From assembly GCA_003246895.1 (NCBI GenBank), contig QKCL01000019.1:1-64000 (forward strand): 64,000 bases of DNA, given 5' to 3'. The position numbers and the translations under genes are program-made. Each line of letters begins with the position of its first letter. Within the stretch, counting starts at the first letter, position 1. Below, in pieces: positions 1-8,461 of the stretch. The notes beneath the pieces were generated by a model. It did not search any database. It had not been told where the DNA came from and worked only from the letters and a program-made list of their open reading frames with translations. Source of the stretch: Spirochaetota bacterium (GTDB lineage Bacteria; Spirochaetota; UBA4802; UBA5550).

Positions 1-40
1 TGAGGCTTGACCATATTATTAAAACAAAAAACATTACAAA

Positions 41-73
41 AAAACCCTGTCCATTCGCGGACAGGGTTTTTTT
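41..73. terminator. Rho-independent terminator at window start
   Basis: An 8-bp stem (CCCTGTCC at 45-52, GGACAGGG at 59-66) with a 6-base loop is preceded by an A run and followed by seven T residues, so it can work in both directions. It probably ends a gene lying left of the window. The rest of 1-380 shows no gene I can support. It is AT-rich and holds a TTGACA hexamer at 319-324 as a possible -35 box for the gene at 381, without a convincing -10. Confidence 0.8.
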
Positions 74-380
74 GTGCTAATAATTCATACTTCTCCTGCT
101 TTAAACTTCTCTCTCCTGAAATTAATTATTGTTCATCCAGAAAATATAGTACTAGAAATCTACATATAATGAAGGTTTATGACAGTATTCACAATTGGTT
201 TGCCACGAGTAGAAATTGAAAATGAATTCTTCTTTCATAGGCCCATTATTACTACTAAATTCATTAAGTATCCAATTGCAGTAGGGCTTAACCGTTTACT
301 AAACATTCTGAATTTCTCTTGACACTATCAGTTTTGGAGTTTCTTCTTTACCCTTTAAAGAATTCAGTCAGGAGCGGTAA

Positions 381-1265
381 ATGAGTCCCATTAAGGCGGC
401 GGTTTCCGGAACATTATCCTATCTGAGAATGATAAAGTTCTCTCATTCTATTTTTGCTCTTCCATTTGCCTTTTCAGCAGTGGTGCTGGCCTGGGGCAGG
501 GTAAATGTTACTTCCCATATGATGATATGGCTTGTTGTGGCCATGGTAAGCGCAAGGTCAGCGGCAATGGGATTCAACCGGTTTGCCGATGCGGAGATTG
601 ATTCAGAAAATCCAAGAACCGCTGTGCGTGAAATACCCATGGGCAGAATCTCAAAGAAAGAGGCTCTTGTGTTTATTCTGATTTCATCTGCAATGCTGGT
701 ATTTGCATCATACAGGCTTTCGGTCGTATGTTTTTATTTCTCCTTCCCGCTGCTTATTCTTCTTTTCATTTACTCATATACAAAGCGTTTCACATGGTTT
801 GCCCATATATATCTTGGCCTTGTAATAGGACTTGCTCCGGTTGCGGTGTGGATCGCCCTTGTTGGCATGCCTGAACTTCCAGTTGTGTTTCTGGGCCTTG
901 TATCCATGACCCATATCGCGGGTTTTGATATTCTCTATGCATGTCAGGATGCCGAATTCGACAGGGAAAAAGGGCTCCATTCAATTCCGTCAAGGTTCGG
1001 TACAGGTTTTGCAATGAAGCTCTCCGCCCTGATACATGTTCTGACTGTGCTTTTTCTGGCCGGAGTCTATTTTACTGCAGATTTCGGAGTTCCATTCTTC
1101 GGCTTCGCGGCAGTCATTGCAGCTCTGCTCATTATAGAACACAGACTGGTGAATCCCGATGATCTGAGCAATATTAACATAGCATTTTTCCATATAAACA
1201 GTATTATCTCCGTGCTTGTACTGGGCGCGGTACTTACAGGTTATCTTACAGGGGGGAGAGTATGA
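381..1265 (+). CDS. ubiA: UbiA-family prenyltransferase (menaquinone, MqnP-like)
   Basis: This is an integral-membrane aromatic prenyltransferase of 294 residues, the usual length for the UbiA family. Two Asp-rich motifs that bind Mg-diphosphate are visible: NRFADAEID near residues 72-80 and a DAEFD in the second loop near residue 193. About eight hydrophobic segments follow the family pattern. An AGGAG at 370-374 precedes the ATG by 6 bases. The stop overlaps the UbiX gene by four bases (ATGA), so the two are translationally coupled. Together with the UbiD homologue at 5739 the set matches MqnP/MqnM/MqnL, which prenylate and decarboxylate 1,4-dihydroxy-6-naphthoate in the futalosine route to menaquinone. 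No mqnA-E gene is in the window, so a 4-hydroxybenzoate substrate (ubiquinone) cannot be excluded from sequence alone, although it is unlikely in an anaerobe. Confidence 0.9.
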   Translation: MSPIKAAVSGTLSYLRMIKFSHSIFALPFAFSAVVLAWGRVNVTSHMMIWLVVAMVSARSAAMGFNRFADAEIDSENPRTAVREIPMGRISKKEALVFILISSAMLVFASYRLSVVCFYFSFPLLILLFIYSYTKRFTWFAHIYLGLVIGLAPVAVWIALVGMPELPVVFLGLVSMTHIAGFDILYACQDAEFDREKGLHSIPSRFGTGFAMKLSALIHVLTVLFLAGVYFTADFGVPFFGFAAVIAALLIIEHRLVNPDDLSNINIAFFHINSIISVLVLGAVLTGYLTGGRV

Positions 1266-1849
1266 GAAAAAAAATAATAGTTGGTATTACCGGTGCTTCA
1301 GGCAGCATATACGGTAAAAACCTCATTGAAAAAATGTCTTCAATGGAGATTGACCTTCACACGATTGTTTCCGAAAAAGGAGAGGAGGTCTTTGAATACG
1401 AAACTGGCACTGGTTTTGCTTCGTTCATTGAGAAACTGAAATCCGGAAATCCCTCAGCTGTCATATATCAGGAGGATAACAGGAACATGTTTTCAAAAAT
1501 CGCAAGCGGTTCATTTGAAATTGATGCAATGGTGATTCTTCCATGTTCCATGAAGACACTCTCGGCCCTTGCAAACGGATACTCATCGAGCCTCCTTGAA
1601 AGAGCTGCTGATGTCTCTTTGAAGGAGAAGCGCAAACTGATTATAGCCCCAAGGGAGTCCCCGGTCAGTTCAATCCATCTGAGAAACATGCTCAGGCTTT
1701 CCGATTCCGGAGCAGTGGTAATGCCTGCGTCGCCGGGATTCTATACCCATCCTGAAACTATAGATGATCTTGCCGACTTCATTACAGGCAAAATTCTGAA
1801 CTCGCTGTCAATCGAACACGACCTGCCCACGGACTGGAGGGGGAGATAG
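1262..1849 (+). CDS. ubiX: UbiX-family flavin prenyltransferase
   Basis: A 195-residue flavoprotein of the UbiX/Pad1 family. It makes prenylated FMN, the cofactor needed by UbiD-type decarboxylases. The N-terminal GITGASGSIYG is the FMN-binding signature, and CSMKTLSALANGYSS in the middle and the late PASPGFY segment also match the family. It is coupled to the UbiA gene by a 4-bp overlap. Its natural partner is the UbiD homologue 3.9 kb downstream on the same strand, so the RND/TetR pair between them splits a functional group. In the futalosine pathway this protein is called MqnM. Confidence 0.92.
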   Translation: MRKKIIVGITGASGSIYGKNLIEKMSSMEIDLHTIVSEKGEEVFEYETGTGFASFIEKLKSGNPSAVIYQEDNRNMFSKIASGSFEIDAMVILPCSMKTLSALANGYSSSLLERAADVSLKEKRKLIIAPRESPVSSIHLRNMLRLSDSGAVVMPASPGFYTHPETIDDLADFITGKILNSLSIEHDLPTDWRGR

Positions 1850-1861
1850 AAAAATCTCCCC
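1840..1861. terminator. Hairpin between convergent ubiX and RND genes
   Basis: GGGGAGAT at 1840-1847 pairs with ATCTCCCC at 1854-1861 and spans the ubiX stop codon. There is no clear T run on either side, so it is a weak candidate for a shared terminator between convergent genes. Confidence 0.35.
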
Positions 1862-1868
1862 TCTATCA

Positions 1869-4800
1869 CTATCTGCCGGTCAGTCTCATTTTTATCAGTT
1901 TCAGGTCGTGTACGAAGACCATGTAGAGAAGGGGTACAATGAGAAGGCTGATAGCTGTTCCGAATATCAGTCCCCATGCCAGTGTTGAACACATCTGCGA
2001 AATGAAGGGGTCGTATCCCCCTATTCCGTAAGCGGTCGGCAGAAGCCCTGCCACTGTTGTAAGTGTTGAGAGGAGTATGGGCCTGAGTCTTGTTGAGGTC
2101 ATCTCCGCTACAGTCTCCCTCTCGAGAGGCTTTCCGTTCTCCTCACTTTTTGTGAGAATGTCGATTATTACAATTGAGGCGTTGATGACAACACCCATGA
2201 GCCCTATGGTGGCTCCTCCGGACATCATTGACATGGGGTGATTGTGCATGAGCAGCGTAAATACAACTCCTGGCAAGCAGAAGGGCAGTGAAAGGAGAAT
2301 AATAAAGGGCCTTCCGAATGAATTGAAGATCAGCACCATTACAAGGAGAATGGAAGCAAGGCTCAGAAGAAGCGCGCTTCCGAGGGAGCTGAATATCTTC
2401 TTCTGCTCAACAGGCTCTCCGGCATATTCTATGTATCCCTTCCATTTTTTTGTATTAAACTCCTTTTCTATGAGACTGTAGACCTTATCACCGGAGATGA
2501 TATTTCTGTCGGTATTTGCAAATACTGTGGTTGTCCTCTCTCCGTTGAAGTGCCTTATCTCCCCCCGACCCTTCTGTTTTTTAATCTTTAGAACCTCGCC
2601 CATGTTTATGAGATTGCCGCTGTTGTTCATTACCGGAAGGTCCTTAATAAAGGCCATGTTGCTCCTGGCCTGACTGTTGAGCCTGAGCCTGATGTCCATA
2701 TCACGTTCAATGTCTCTCAGTGTTGACACAATGAGCCCGTCAAATGATATACGCAGCGCGTCCAGTACGCTTTTCACGGAGAGTCCTGTCCTTGAAATGA
2801 GGTCATAGTTCATTACAATGTTCAGCTCATCCTTGCCTTCAATGTGGTCATCGTCTATGCCTGTGATGCCCTTTATGTTTGAAAGAAACTTTTTAAGTTC
2901 AAGGGCCTTTTTTTCCCTTGCATCGTCATCGTTTGAAACAACCCTCACTTCAACAGGCCAGCCCATTGGCGGCCCCAGACGTACAATCTCGAAAATATAA
3001 CGGCAGTTTTCTGAAACAGTGCTCCTGTCGAAGGTTTTCTTAAGATTCTCCATTATTGCAAATATGTTTCTGTCCCTTTCATTCAAGGGGGTGAGATAGA
3101 CAAAAATTACAGCAAGATTCTCCTGTGACCCTATTTCAGTGAGAATATCCCTGCTGTCTGTGCCTATGTGTGAACTCATTCCCAGAAATTCGCCGTTTCC
3201 AATGGATTTTTTTATGAGGGCCTCGGCTTTGGCTATTTCCATTGATGTCTTGTTCAGTGACTGGCCCCTCTGATACTTGAACTGTACTGTAAAACTCTCC
3301 ACCCCGTCCTGTGGGAAGGCATCTTTTTTCACGAAGTTCTTCATGAGAAACAGTGAAAAAACAAGAACTGCAACTGCCGCCGGTATGAAAAGATACCTGA
3401 ACCTTATTACAGTGAGGAGTATGCGTTTATATACTTTCACAAGCACCGTGAACTGAATGCCGCCCTCTTTTTTAATCCGCCGTGAAGCCGGTATTTTCAG
3501 CATGGACTCATGGCACAGATGTGAAGGGAGGAAGAGAAATACGTCTATCATTGATGCGGTAAGGGCAAGTGTGATGACAAAGGGTACCTGCCAGATGAAT
3601 TTCCCTGGAAACCCGCCGATCTGTGCAAGGGGAAGAAAGGCAAGTGCCGTTGTTGTCAGCCCCGCAAGTATCGGTTTCCACATGAGCCTTACCGCTGTCA
3701 CCGCAGCGTCGGTTTTGTCCATGCCTGAAGCCGTGTTCTGGTGGTACTGTTCCGTCATTACTATGGCGTCGTCGACGAGCATGCCAAGTACAACTATCAT
3801 GCCCACAAGTGAAATCAGGTTAATGGTATTGCCCGAAGCATAGAGGAATATCACGGCAAATACAATTGAAAATGGTATGCCGAAGGCAGTCCAGAATGCT
3901 GACTTGAAGTCGAATATGAGAAAGAGAAGGGTAATGACTATGACAAGCCCCAGAATAGCATTGTTTTTTGCAAGTTCCAGGCGGCTTCTGGCAAGGCTTG
4001 AATTGTCCAGAAGGATCTGCCATTTGACGCCGTCGGGCAGCTTCATGGTCTTCAGGTAGCTGTAGACCTTTTCACTTGTCTCTATTACGTCTCCATTTGC
4101 ATTTTTCTTCAGCACAAGTGTTGCCCCGGGCTTTCCGTTGTTTCTCACCATGAGTTTGTCGTTTTTAGGGAGAGTCTTAACTGCGGCGATGTCCCTTATC
4201 TTCACCCCGAATCTTGTTGAATCCCTGGACGTACGGATATTTGTGTCCAGAACCTCATCCATGGAGCTGTATCTGTTTATTGAAACAACCTTCTGTTCGC
4301 TGGAATATGACTCAAGCGTTCCGCCGGAACCCTCGAGATTCCGTTCATTTATCGCAGAGGCTATCATCTTCAGCCCCACATATTCCCTTCTGGCTTTCGC
4401 AGGGTCAATGAGGACATGTATTTCAGGGTCAGGGAGTCCTATGGCATCCACTGATGAAACATAGGGTATCTTTCTCAGGTCCCTTTCAACGGAAGGGAGG
4501 ACCTTTATCAGTGTTTCATAGTCTCCGGTAAATGCTATCTCCATGAACGGGTTATCATGGGATGTGACCTTGCGTATTACAGGGGGGCCGTCAAGGTTTG
4601 CCGGCAGGTCGTCGATTCTGTTGATGGCGCTGTCAACGTCGTTGTATAGCTGCTGAATTTCATCCGTGGTTGCGTCGTCATCTGCGCTGACAATTATTGT
4701 TGAATACCCCTCGTTTGATGCTGAGGAGATGTCCTTTACACCCGATACCTCCTGTAATTCCCTTTCTATGGGTACAGTGACATTTATCTCCACGTCCCTT

Positions 4801-4970
4801 GCAGAGGCACCGGGATAGATTGTGGTTATTATGATCTTGCCGAATGTGATTTCCGGGAATGCGTCCCTCTTTATCTGAAATATTGAAGTCACTCCGTAGA
4901 GAAAGACAACTGTGACGAGTACTGTTACCAGAAGTTTTCTTTTAATGAAGAATGCACTTATTTTTTCCAT
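1869..4970 (-). CDS. RND-family efflux permease
   Basis: A 1033-residue inner-membrane pump of the AcrB/MMPL-like resistance-nodulation-division superfamily, full length for the HAE type. It has an N-terminal TM, a first periplasmic porter domain (about residues 35-330), a TM bundle, a second periplasmic domain and a second TM bundle. The proton-relay Asp pair sits in LGMLVDDAIVM (TM4). The equivalent TM10 segment reads GVVINASIVIID, with Asn where AcrB has its Lys; that is common in non-AcrB RND branches. It is co-transcribed behind the TetR gene, whose end overlaps its start by 13 bp. No membrane-fusion or TolC-like gene is beside it, so it must borrow partners or work without them. Substrate unknown. 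Confidence 0.93.
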   Translation of the reverse strand: MEKISAFFIKRKLLVTVLVTVVFLYGVTSIFQIKRDAFPEITFGKIIITTIYPGASARDVEINVTVPIERELQEVSGVKDISSASNEGYSTIIVSADDDATTDEIQQLYNDVDSAINRIDDLPANLDGPPVIRKVTSHDNPFMEIAFTGDYETLIKVLPSVERDLRKIPYVSSVDAIGLPDPEIHVLIDPAKARREYVGLKMIASAINERNLEGSGGTLESYSSEQKVVSINRYSSMDEVLDTNIRTSRDSTRFGVKIRDIAAVKTLPKNDKLMVRNNGKPGATLVLKKNANGDVIETSEKVYSYLKTMKLPDGVKWQILLDNSSLARSRLELAKNNAILGLVIVITLLFLIFDFKSAFWTAFGIPFSIVFAVIFLYASGNTINLISLVGMIVVLGMLVDDAIVMTEQYHQNTASGMDKTDAAVTAVRLMWKPILAGLTTTALAFLPLAQIGGFPGKFIWQVPFVITLALTASMIDVFLFLPSHLCHESMLKIPASRRIKKEGGIQFTVLVKVYKRILLTVIRFRYLFIPAAVAVLVFSLFLMKNFVKKDAFPQDGVESFTVQFKYQRGQSLNKTSMEIAKAEALIKKSIGNGEFLGMSSHIGTDSRDILTEIGSQENLAVIFVYLTPLNERDRNIFAIMENLKKTFDRSTVSENCRYIFEIVRLGPPMGWPVEVRVVSNDDDAREKKALELKKFLSNIKGITGIDDDHIEGKDELNIVMNYDLISRTGLSVKSVLDALRISFDGLIVSTLRDIERDMDIRLRLNSQARSNMAFIKDLPVMNNSGNLINMGEVLKIKKQKGRGEIRHFNGERTTTVFANTDRNIISGDKVYSLIEKEFNTKKWKGYIEYAGEPVEQKKIFSSLGSALLLSLASILLVMVLIFNSFGRPFIILLSLPFCLPGVVFTLLMHNHPMSMMSGGATIGLMGVVINASIVIIDILTKSEENGKPLERETVAEMTSTRLRPILLSTLTTVAGLLPTAYGIGGYDPFISQMCSTLAWGLIFGTAISLLIVPLLYMVFVHDLKLIKMRLTGR

Positions 4971-5548
4971 TTATCTCCCCCTTTTCCGATGACAAGGTCT
5001 GTGTACTTCTGAAGCGTCGATGGATCGTTGAGGTCAAGGGAAAACATTTTTCTGAAAAGCCTGTCCATTATTATGGGCATGAGAATACTGGACATGCGGT
5101 CCATTACACTCATCATGGCAAGCTCCCTGTCCTTTGTGCCTGTTGCCCGGGACATGAAGTCTATCATGAGTGAGATGTTCTCTTTCATGAGGGGGATTAT
5201 TCTTCTTGTAAGGTCGGTATCTCTTCCCGAGGACATTTCTATAAATATGGCTCTTACTATTCCCGGGAAACGGCTGTTCAGGTTCATGTAGTCCTTTATG
5301 AGTGCCTCCATGCGTTCCTGTGGATTGAGTGTATCGTCTTTAAGAATTTTCATGGATTCCCTGAGCAGTTCGATGAAGTATATGAGGCTCTCGGCTATGA
5401 GGTTATCCTTGCTTTTAAAATGGTAATTGATTGAGGCTACGTTTACGTCCGCCCGGGATGCTATTCCGCGAACAGTAATGCCCTCTATGCCCTCCTGGCC
5501 TATCATGGTAATTGTTGTGAGAAGTATCTTTTCATCTGTGCTGTCCAT
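4958..5548 (-). CDS. TetR/AcrR-family transcriptional regulator
   Basis: The N-terminal helix-turn-helix (GIEGITVRGIASRADVNVAS followed by INYHF) is a clear TetR DNA-binding domain. The remaining 130 or so residues are a variable ligand-binding domain. I place the start at the ATG at 5548 (MDSTDEK), which has AGGGAG about 6 bases upstream, rather than at a TTG 27 bases earlier. It overlaps the RND pump gene, and a near-perfect palindrome lies just upstream at 5570-5594. The expected role is autorepression and control of the pump, relieved by a pump substrate. Confidence 0.88.
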   Translation of the reverse strand: MDSTDEKILLTTITMIGQEGIEGITVRGIASRADVNVASINYHFKSKDNLIAESLIYFIELLRESMKILKDDTLNPQERMEALIKDYMNLNSRFPGIVRAIFIEMSSGRDTDLTRRIIPLMKENISLMIDFMSRATGTKDRELAMMSVMDRMSSILMPIIMDRLFRKMFSLDLNDPSTLQKYTDLVIGKGGDKWKK

Positions 5549-5569
5549 GGGAGCTCCCTGTAATATGTT

Positions 5570-5594
5570 AAACAAGTGTTTAAAACATTTGTTT
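5570..5594. promoter_or_regulatory. Probable TetR operator
   Basis: A 25-base palindrome with left arm AAACAAGTGTTT and right arm AAACATTTGTTT around a central base has one mismatched pair. It lies 22 bases upstream of the TetR start codon, within the promoter/leader zone of the tetR-RND operon. Position and symmetry fit an autoregulatory TetR site; direct binding is inferred. Confidence 0.65.
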
Positions 5595-5738
5595 GAAAAG
5601 TCAACTAAAATATCCTTTTAAATAATAGAGTAATCTGAAGAAATGGTTTTTTATTTTTACTTGATATAAAGACTTTCCAGTGTTCACCATGGGTTTTATT
5701 TTTCAGGCACGGGAATTTAATAAGAGGGGTATGCGGCT

Positions 5739-7601
5739 ATGGCAGTTAATTTCAGAAATCTCGGTGAATTCATTGATGAACTTGAACGTCAGGGGGAACT
5801 TGTAAGGTTCAGGGGGGAGGTGTCCTGTGACCTTGAAATTACTGAGATCACGGACCGCATGTCAAAGTCTCCGGGCGGAGGCAGGGCCATACTCTTTGAA
5901 AATGTCAAGGGGTCCCGGTTTCCAGTTCTCACCAACCAGTTCGGAAGCATGAAACGGATCTCCATGGCCCTGAACAGCGGAAGTCTCAGTGAACTTTCAG
6001 ACAGAATCTCCTCCATTATAAACATGAAGCCTCCACAGAGTTTTTGGGAAAAGCTGAAGATGCTCCCTGAACTGGTTAAGTTTTCTAAATTTCTTCCCGG
6101 AAAACACAGGGGCAAGGCACCCTGCCATGAGGTTGTGCTTAAGGGGGGAGATGCGGACCTTACCCATATACCTGTACTCAAGTGCTGGCCCCAGGACGGC
6201 GGCCCCTTTGTGACCCTGCCACTTGTATTCACAAAGGGGCTCACAGACGGCAGGAGAAACTGCGGAATGTACCGTATGCAGGTCTTTGACAGAAATACCA
6301 CGGGAATGCACTGGCACATACACAAGGACGGAGCGCATCACTTTCATGAGTACAGAAAGGCCGGCAAAAGAATGGAAGTTGCGGTTGCAATTGGTGCAGA
6401 CCCTGCCGTAACCTATTCCGCAAGTGCGCCCCTTCCCAGGGGAATAGACGAGATGCTCCTTGCAGGTTTCATTAGGCAGGGAAGGGTTAAGATGACAAAG
6501 TGTTTAACAGTTGACCTTGAAGTGCCGGCGGAGGCGGAGTTTATAATTGAAGGGTATGTTGACCCGGAAGAGACACGTATTGAGGGGCCCTTCGGCGACC
6601 ATACAGGCTACTATTCCCTTGCCGATTACTATCCGGTTTTTCATGTAACTGCAGTGACACACAGGAAGAATGCAGTATACGGCGCCACTGTTGTGGGAAG
6701 GCCTCCAATGGAGGACTGCTACATGGCCCTTGCCACTGAGAGAATTTTTCTGCCAATGCTTAAGACTATTTTCCCGGAGATAAAGGACTACTGGCTCCCA
6801 TGGGAAGGGGTATTTCACAACATAGCAGTTGTTGCAGTGGACAAGGAGTTTCCCCATCATGCAACAAGGGTCATGAACGGCCTATGGGGTTCAGGGCAGA
6901 TGAGCTTTGCGAAGATGCTTCTTCTCATAGATGATGAAGAACTTCTTAAAAATCCAATCAGGCTCATGGAGACAGTGCTTGAGAGAATCGATTTTAATTC
7001 TGATATTGTCATTACAACCGGTGTCCTGGACGTTCTTGACCATTCGGCAGATAAGCCTTTGTACGGCGGGAAGATGGGAATAGATGCAACGGAGCGGATT
7101 GCCGGCGAGGTTGAAAGAGCCGAGCCATTCATGGCAAAGAGGATGGGTAATGATGAACTCATTGAGAGGGTAATGGGGCTTGAGGAAAATGTGCAGGATG
7201 TTAAAATTTATTTTGAAAACATTCAGAGAAGGATTGTGTGTTCGGCAATAAAAAAGACAAGAGTGAAAAATTCAAAGTACTTCATGGAGAAGTTCACAAA
7301 AAGCAGGCTTCTGCGGGGGCAGGGAATATTCGTTCTCTTTGACCATGACATGGATATCTGTGACGGTTCGCTTCTTCTGTGGAAGGCATTCAATAATGTG
7401 GACCCTATCCGGGATATAGTGAAAGAAGGAGACAGGGTGGTGGTTGATGCAACGAGAAAGGGTAAGGCCGACGGGCACTCAAGGGAATGGCCCGAGGATA
7501 TTGTTATGTCTGAATCTGTGGTACACAGGGTGAATGAGCTCCTTGAAGCTGAAGAGAGTGAAGTACTCAAGGGGCTTGCAAAAAATGATCAGGGTAAATG
7601 A
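5739..7601 (+). CDS. ubiD: UbiD-family decarboxylase (MqnL-like)
   Basis: A 620-residue prenyl-FMN-dependent decarboxylase, at the long end of the UbiD family as MqnL proteins are. Family signatures are the CGMYRMQVFDRNTTGMHWH segment, SASAPLPRGIDE, and the EGPFGDHTGYYS motif that carries active-site residues. An AGAGGGG at 5724-5730 is spaced 8 bases before the ATG. It is likely to decarboxylate the prenylated dihydroxynaphthoate made by the UbiA homologue, with cofactor from the UbiX homologue, at the inner face of the membrane. Its 3' end overlaps the queE start by 17 bp. Confidence 0.93.
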   Translation: MAVNFRNLGEFIDELERQGELVRFRGEVSCDLEITEITDRMSKSPGGGRAILFENVKGSRFPVLTNQFGSMKRISMALNSGSLSELSDRISSIINMKPPQSFWEKLKMLPELVKFSKFLPGKHRGKAPCHEVVLKGGDADLTHIPVLKCWPQDGGPFVTLPLVFTKGLTDGRRNCGMYRMQVFDRNTTGMHWHIHKDGAHHFHEYRKAGKRMEVAVAIGADPAVTYSASAPLPRGIDEMLLAGFIRQGRVKMTKCLTVDLEVPAEAEFIIEGYVDPEETRIEGPFGDHTGYYSLADYYPVFHVTAVTHRKNAVYGATVVGRPPMEDCYMALATERIFLPMLKTIFPEIKDYWLPWEGVFHNIAVVAVDKEFPHHATRVMNGLWGSGQMSFAKMLLLIDDEELLKNPIRLMETVLERIDFNSDIVITTGVLDVLDHSADKPLYGGKMGIDATERIAGEVERAEPFMAKRMGNDELIERVMGLEENVQDVKIYFENIQRRIVCSAIKKTRVKNSKYFMEKFTKSRLLRGQGIFVLFDHDMDICDGSLLLWKAFNNVDPIRDIVKEGDRVVVDATRKGKADGHSREWPEDIVMSESVVHRVNELLEAEESEVLKGLAKNDQGK

Positions 7602-8211
7602 AATATTCTATTCACTCCAGGGGGAGACCACAATGGCGGGGTTTACCTCGGTCTTTGTGAGGCTCACGGGATGCAACCTTTCATGCAGGTTCTGTGATAC
7701 AAAAAGAGCCATGGATTACGGGGAGGAGATGACAGTTTCCGGAATCGTAGAACGGGTCAGGGCCATGGAACCCTTTGACCATGTCACAGTTACGGGCGGC
7801 GAACCTCTCCTTCAGAATGAATCTTTTGAGCTTCTGGAGAAACTTGCAGAATCCGGTTACTCTGTGCAGGTTGAGACAAACGGGTCAGTTGACTTTACTG
7901 GAGTATCCGGAAGGGTTCGCATCATTGCAGATGTGAAGACCCCCTCAAGCGGAGAGGAGAACTCCTTCAATATGAAAAATATTGAACGACTTGGTGTAAA
8001 TGATGAAGTGAAGTTTGTTATTTCAGACAGGGCAGACTATGATTTCTCTCTAAGATTTATGAAGGAGAATATGCCTTCCCTGAAATGTGTTGTTAATTTT
8101 TCTCCAGCCTTCGGCACAATGAGCGCATCTGAACTTTCGGGACTGATAGTTTCGGACAGGCTGAATGTAAGGCTTAATGTTCAGCTCCATAAAATTGCGG
8201 ATTTTAAGTAG
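7585..8211 (+). CDS. queE: 7-carboxy-7-deazaguanine synthase QueE
   Basis: A 208-residue radical SAM enzyme that converts 6-carboxytetrahydropterin to 7-carboxy-7-deazaguanine for queuosine synthesis. The N-terminus IFYSLQGETTMAGFTSVFVR is typical of QueE, and the cluster motif is CNLSCRFC (C-x3-C-x2-C). I chose the ATG at 7585, 17 bp inside ubiD, because homology starts at MIRVNEIFYS; the longer frame from 7534 adds an unlikely extension. No other queuosine gene is in the window. It seems carried along with ubiD by translational coupling rather than by shared pathway. Confidence 0.88.
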   Translation: MIRVNEIFYSLQGETTMAGFTSVFVRLTGCNLSCRFCDTKRAMDYGEEMTVSGIVERVRAMEPFDHVTVTGGEPLLQNESFELLEKLAESGYSVQVETNGSVDFTGVSGRVRIIADVKTPSSGEENSFNMKNIERLGVNDEVKFVISDRADYDFSLRFMKENMPSLKCVVNFSPAFGTMSASELSGLIVSDRLNVRLNVQLHKIADFK

Positions 8212-8217
8212 ATGTTA

Positions 8218-8236
8218 CCCTCTGTGCAGCAGAGGG
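8218..8236 (+). terminator. Hairpin downstream of queE
   Basis: CCCTCTG (8218-8224) and CAGAGGG (8230-8236) form a 7-bp stem just after the queE stop. No T run follows, so termination is uncertain. The remaining sequence to 8461 is AT-rich and should hold the promoter of the next gene. Confidence 0.3.
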
Positions 8237-8461
8237 AAGTCCCGCTCCATAATACTACGTTATATGCCGCATTTATTTACAGAATACCGGCCTTTGAAGT
8301 AATCTTTTACCTTGAAGTAACAGCTTTTTGAATTTATGAGTTGCGGATTTTCTGTAATGATTATATAATCGAAACGTTTTCTGTATACTTGCCATGCTCA
8401 ATTTTGAACTAATATCTTATGAACATTTTATGATTTCATTATGACTGGGGGAGCGGCTAAT

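Noticed and set aside
7-219. A 70-codon frame at the start of the window
   Set aside because: It runs through the terminator at 41-73, has no ribosome site and looks like no protein.
5789-6347. Long antisense frames inside ubiD (178 and 116 codons)
   Set aside because: They are shadows of a well-supported UbiD gene and show no domain or ribosome site.
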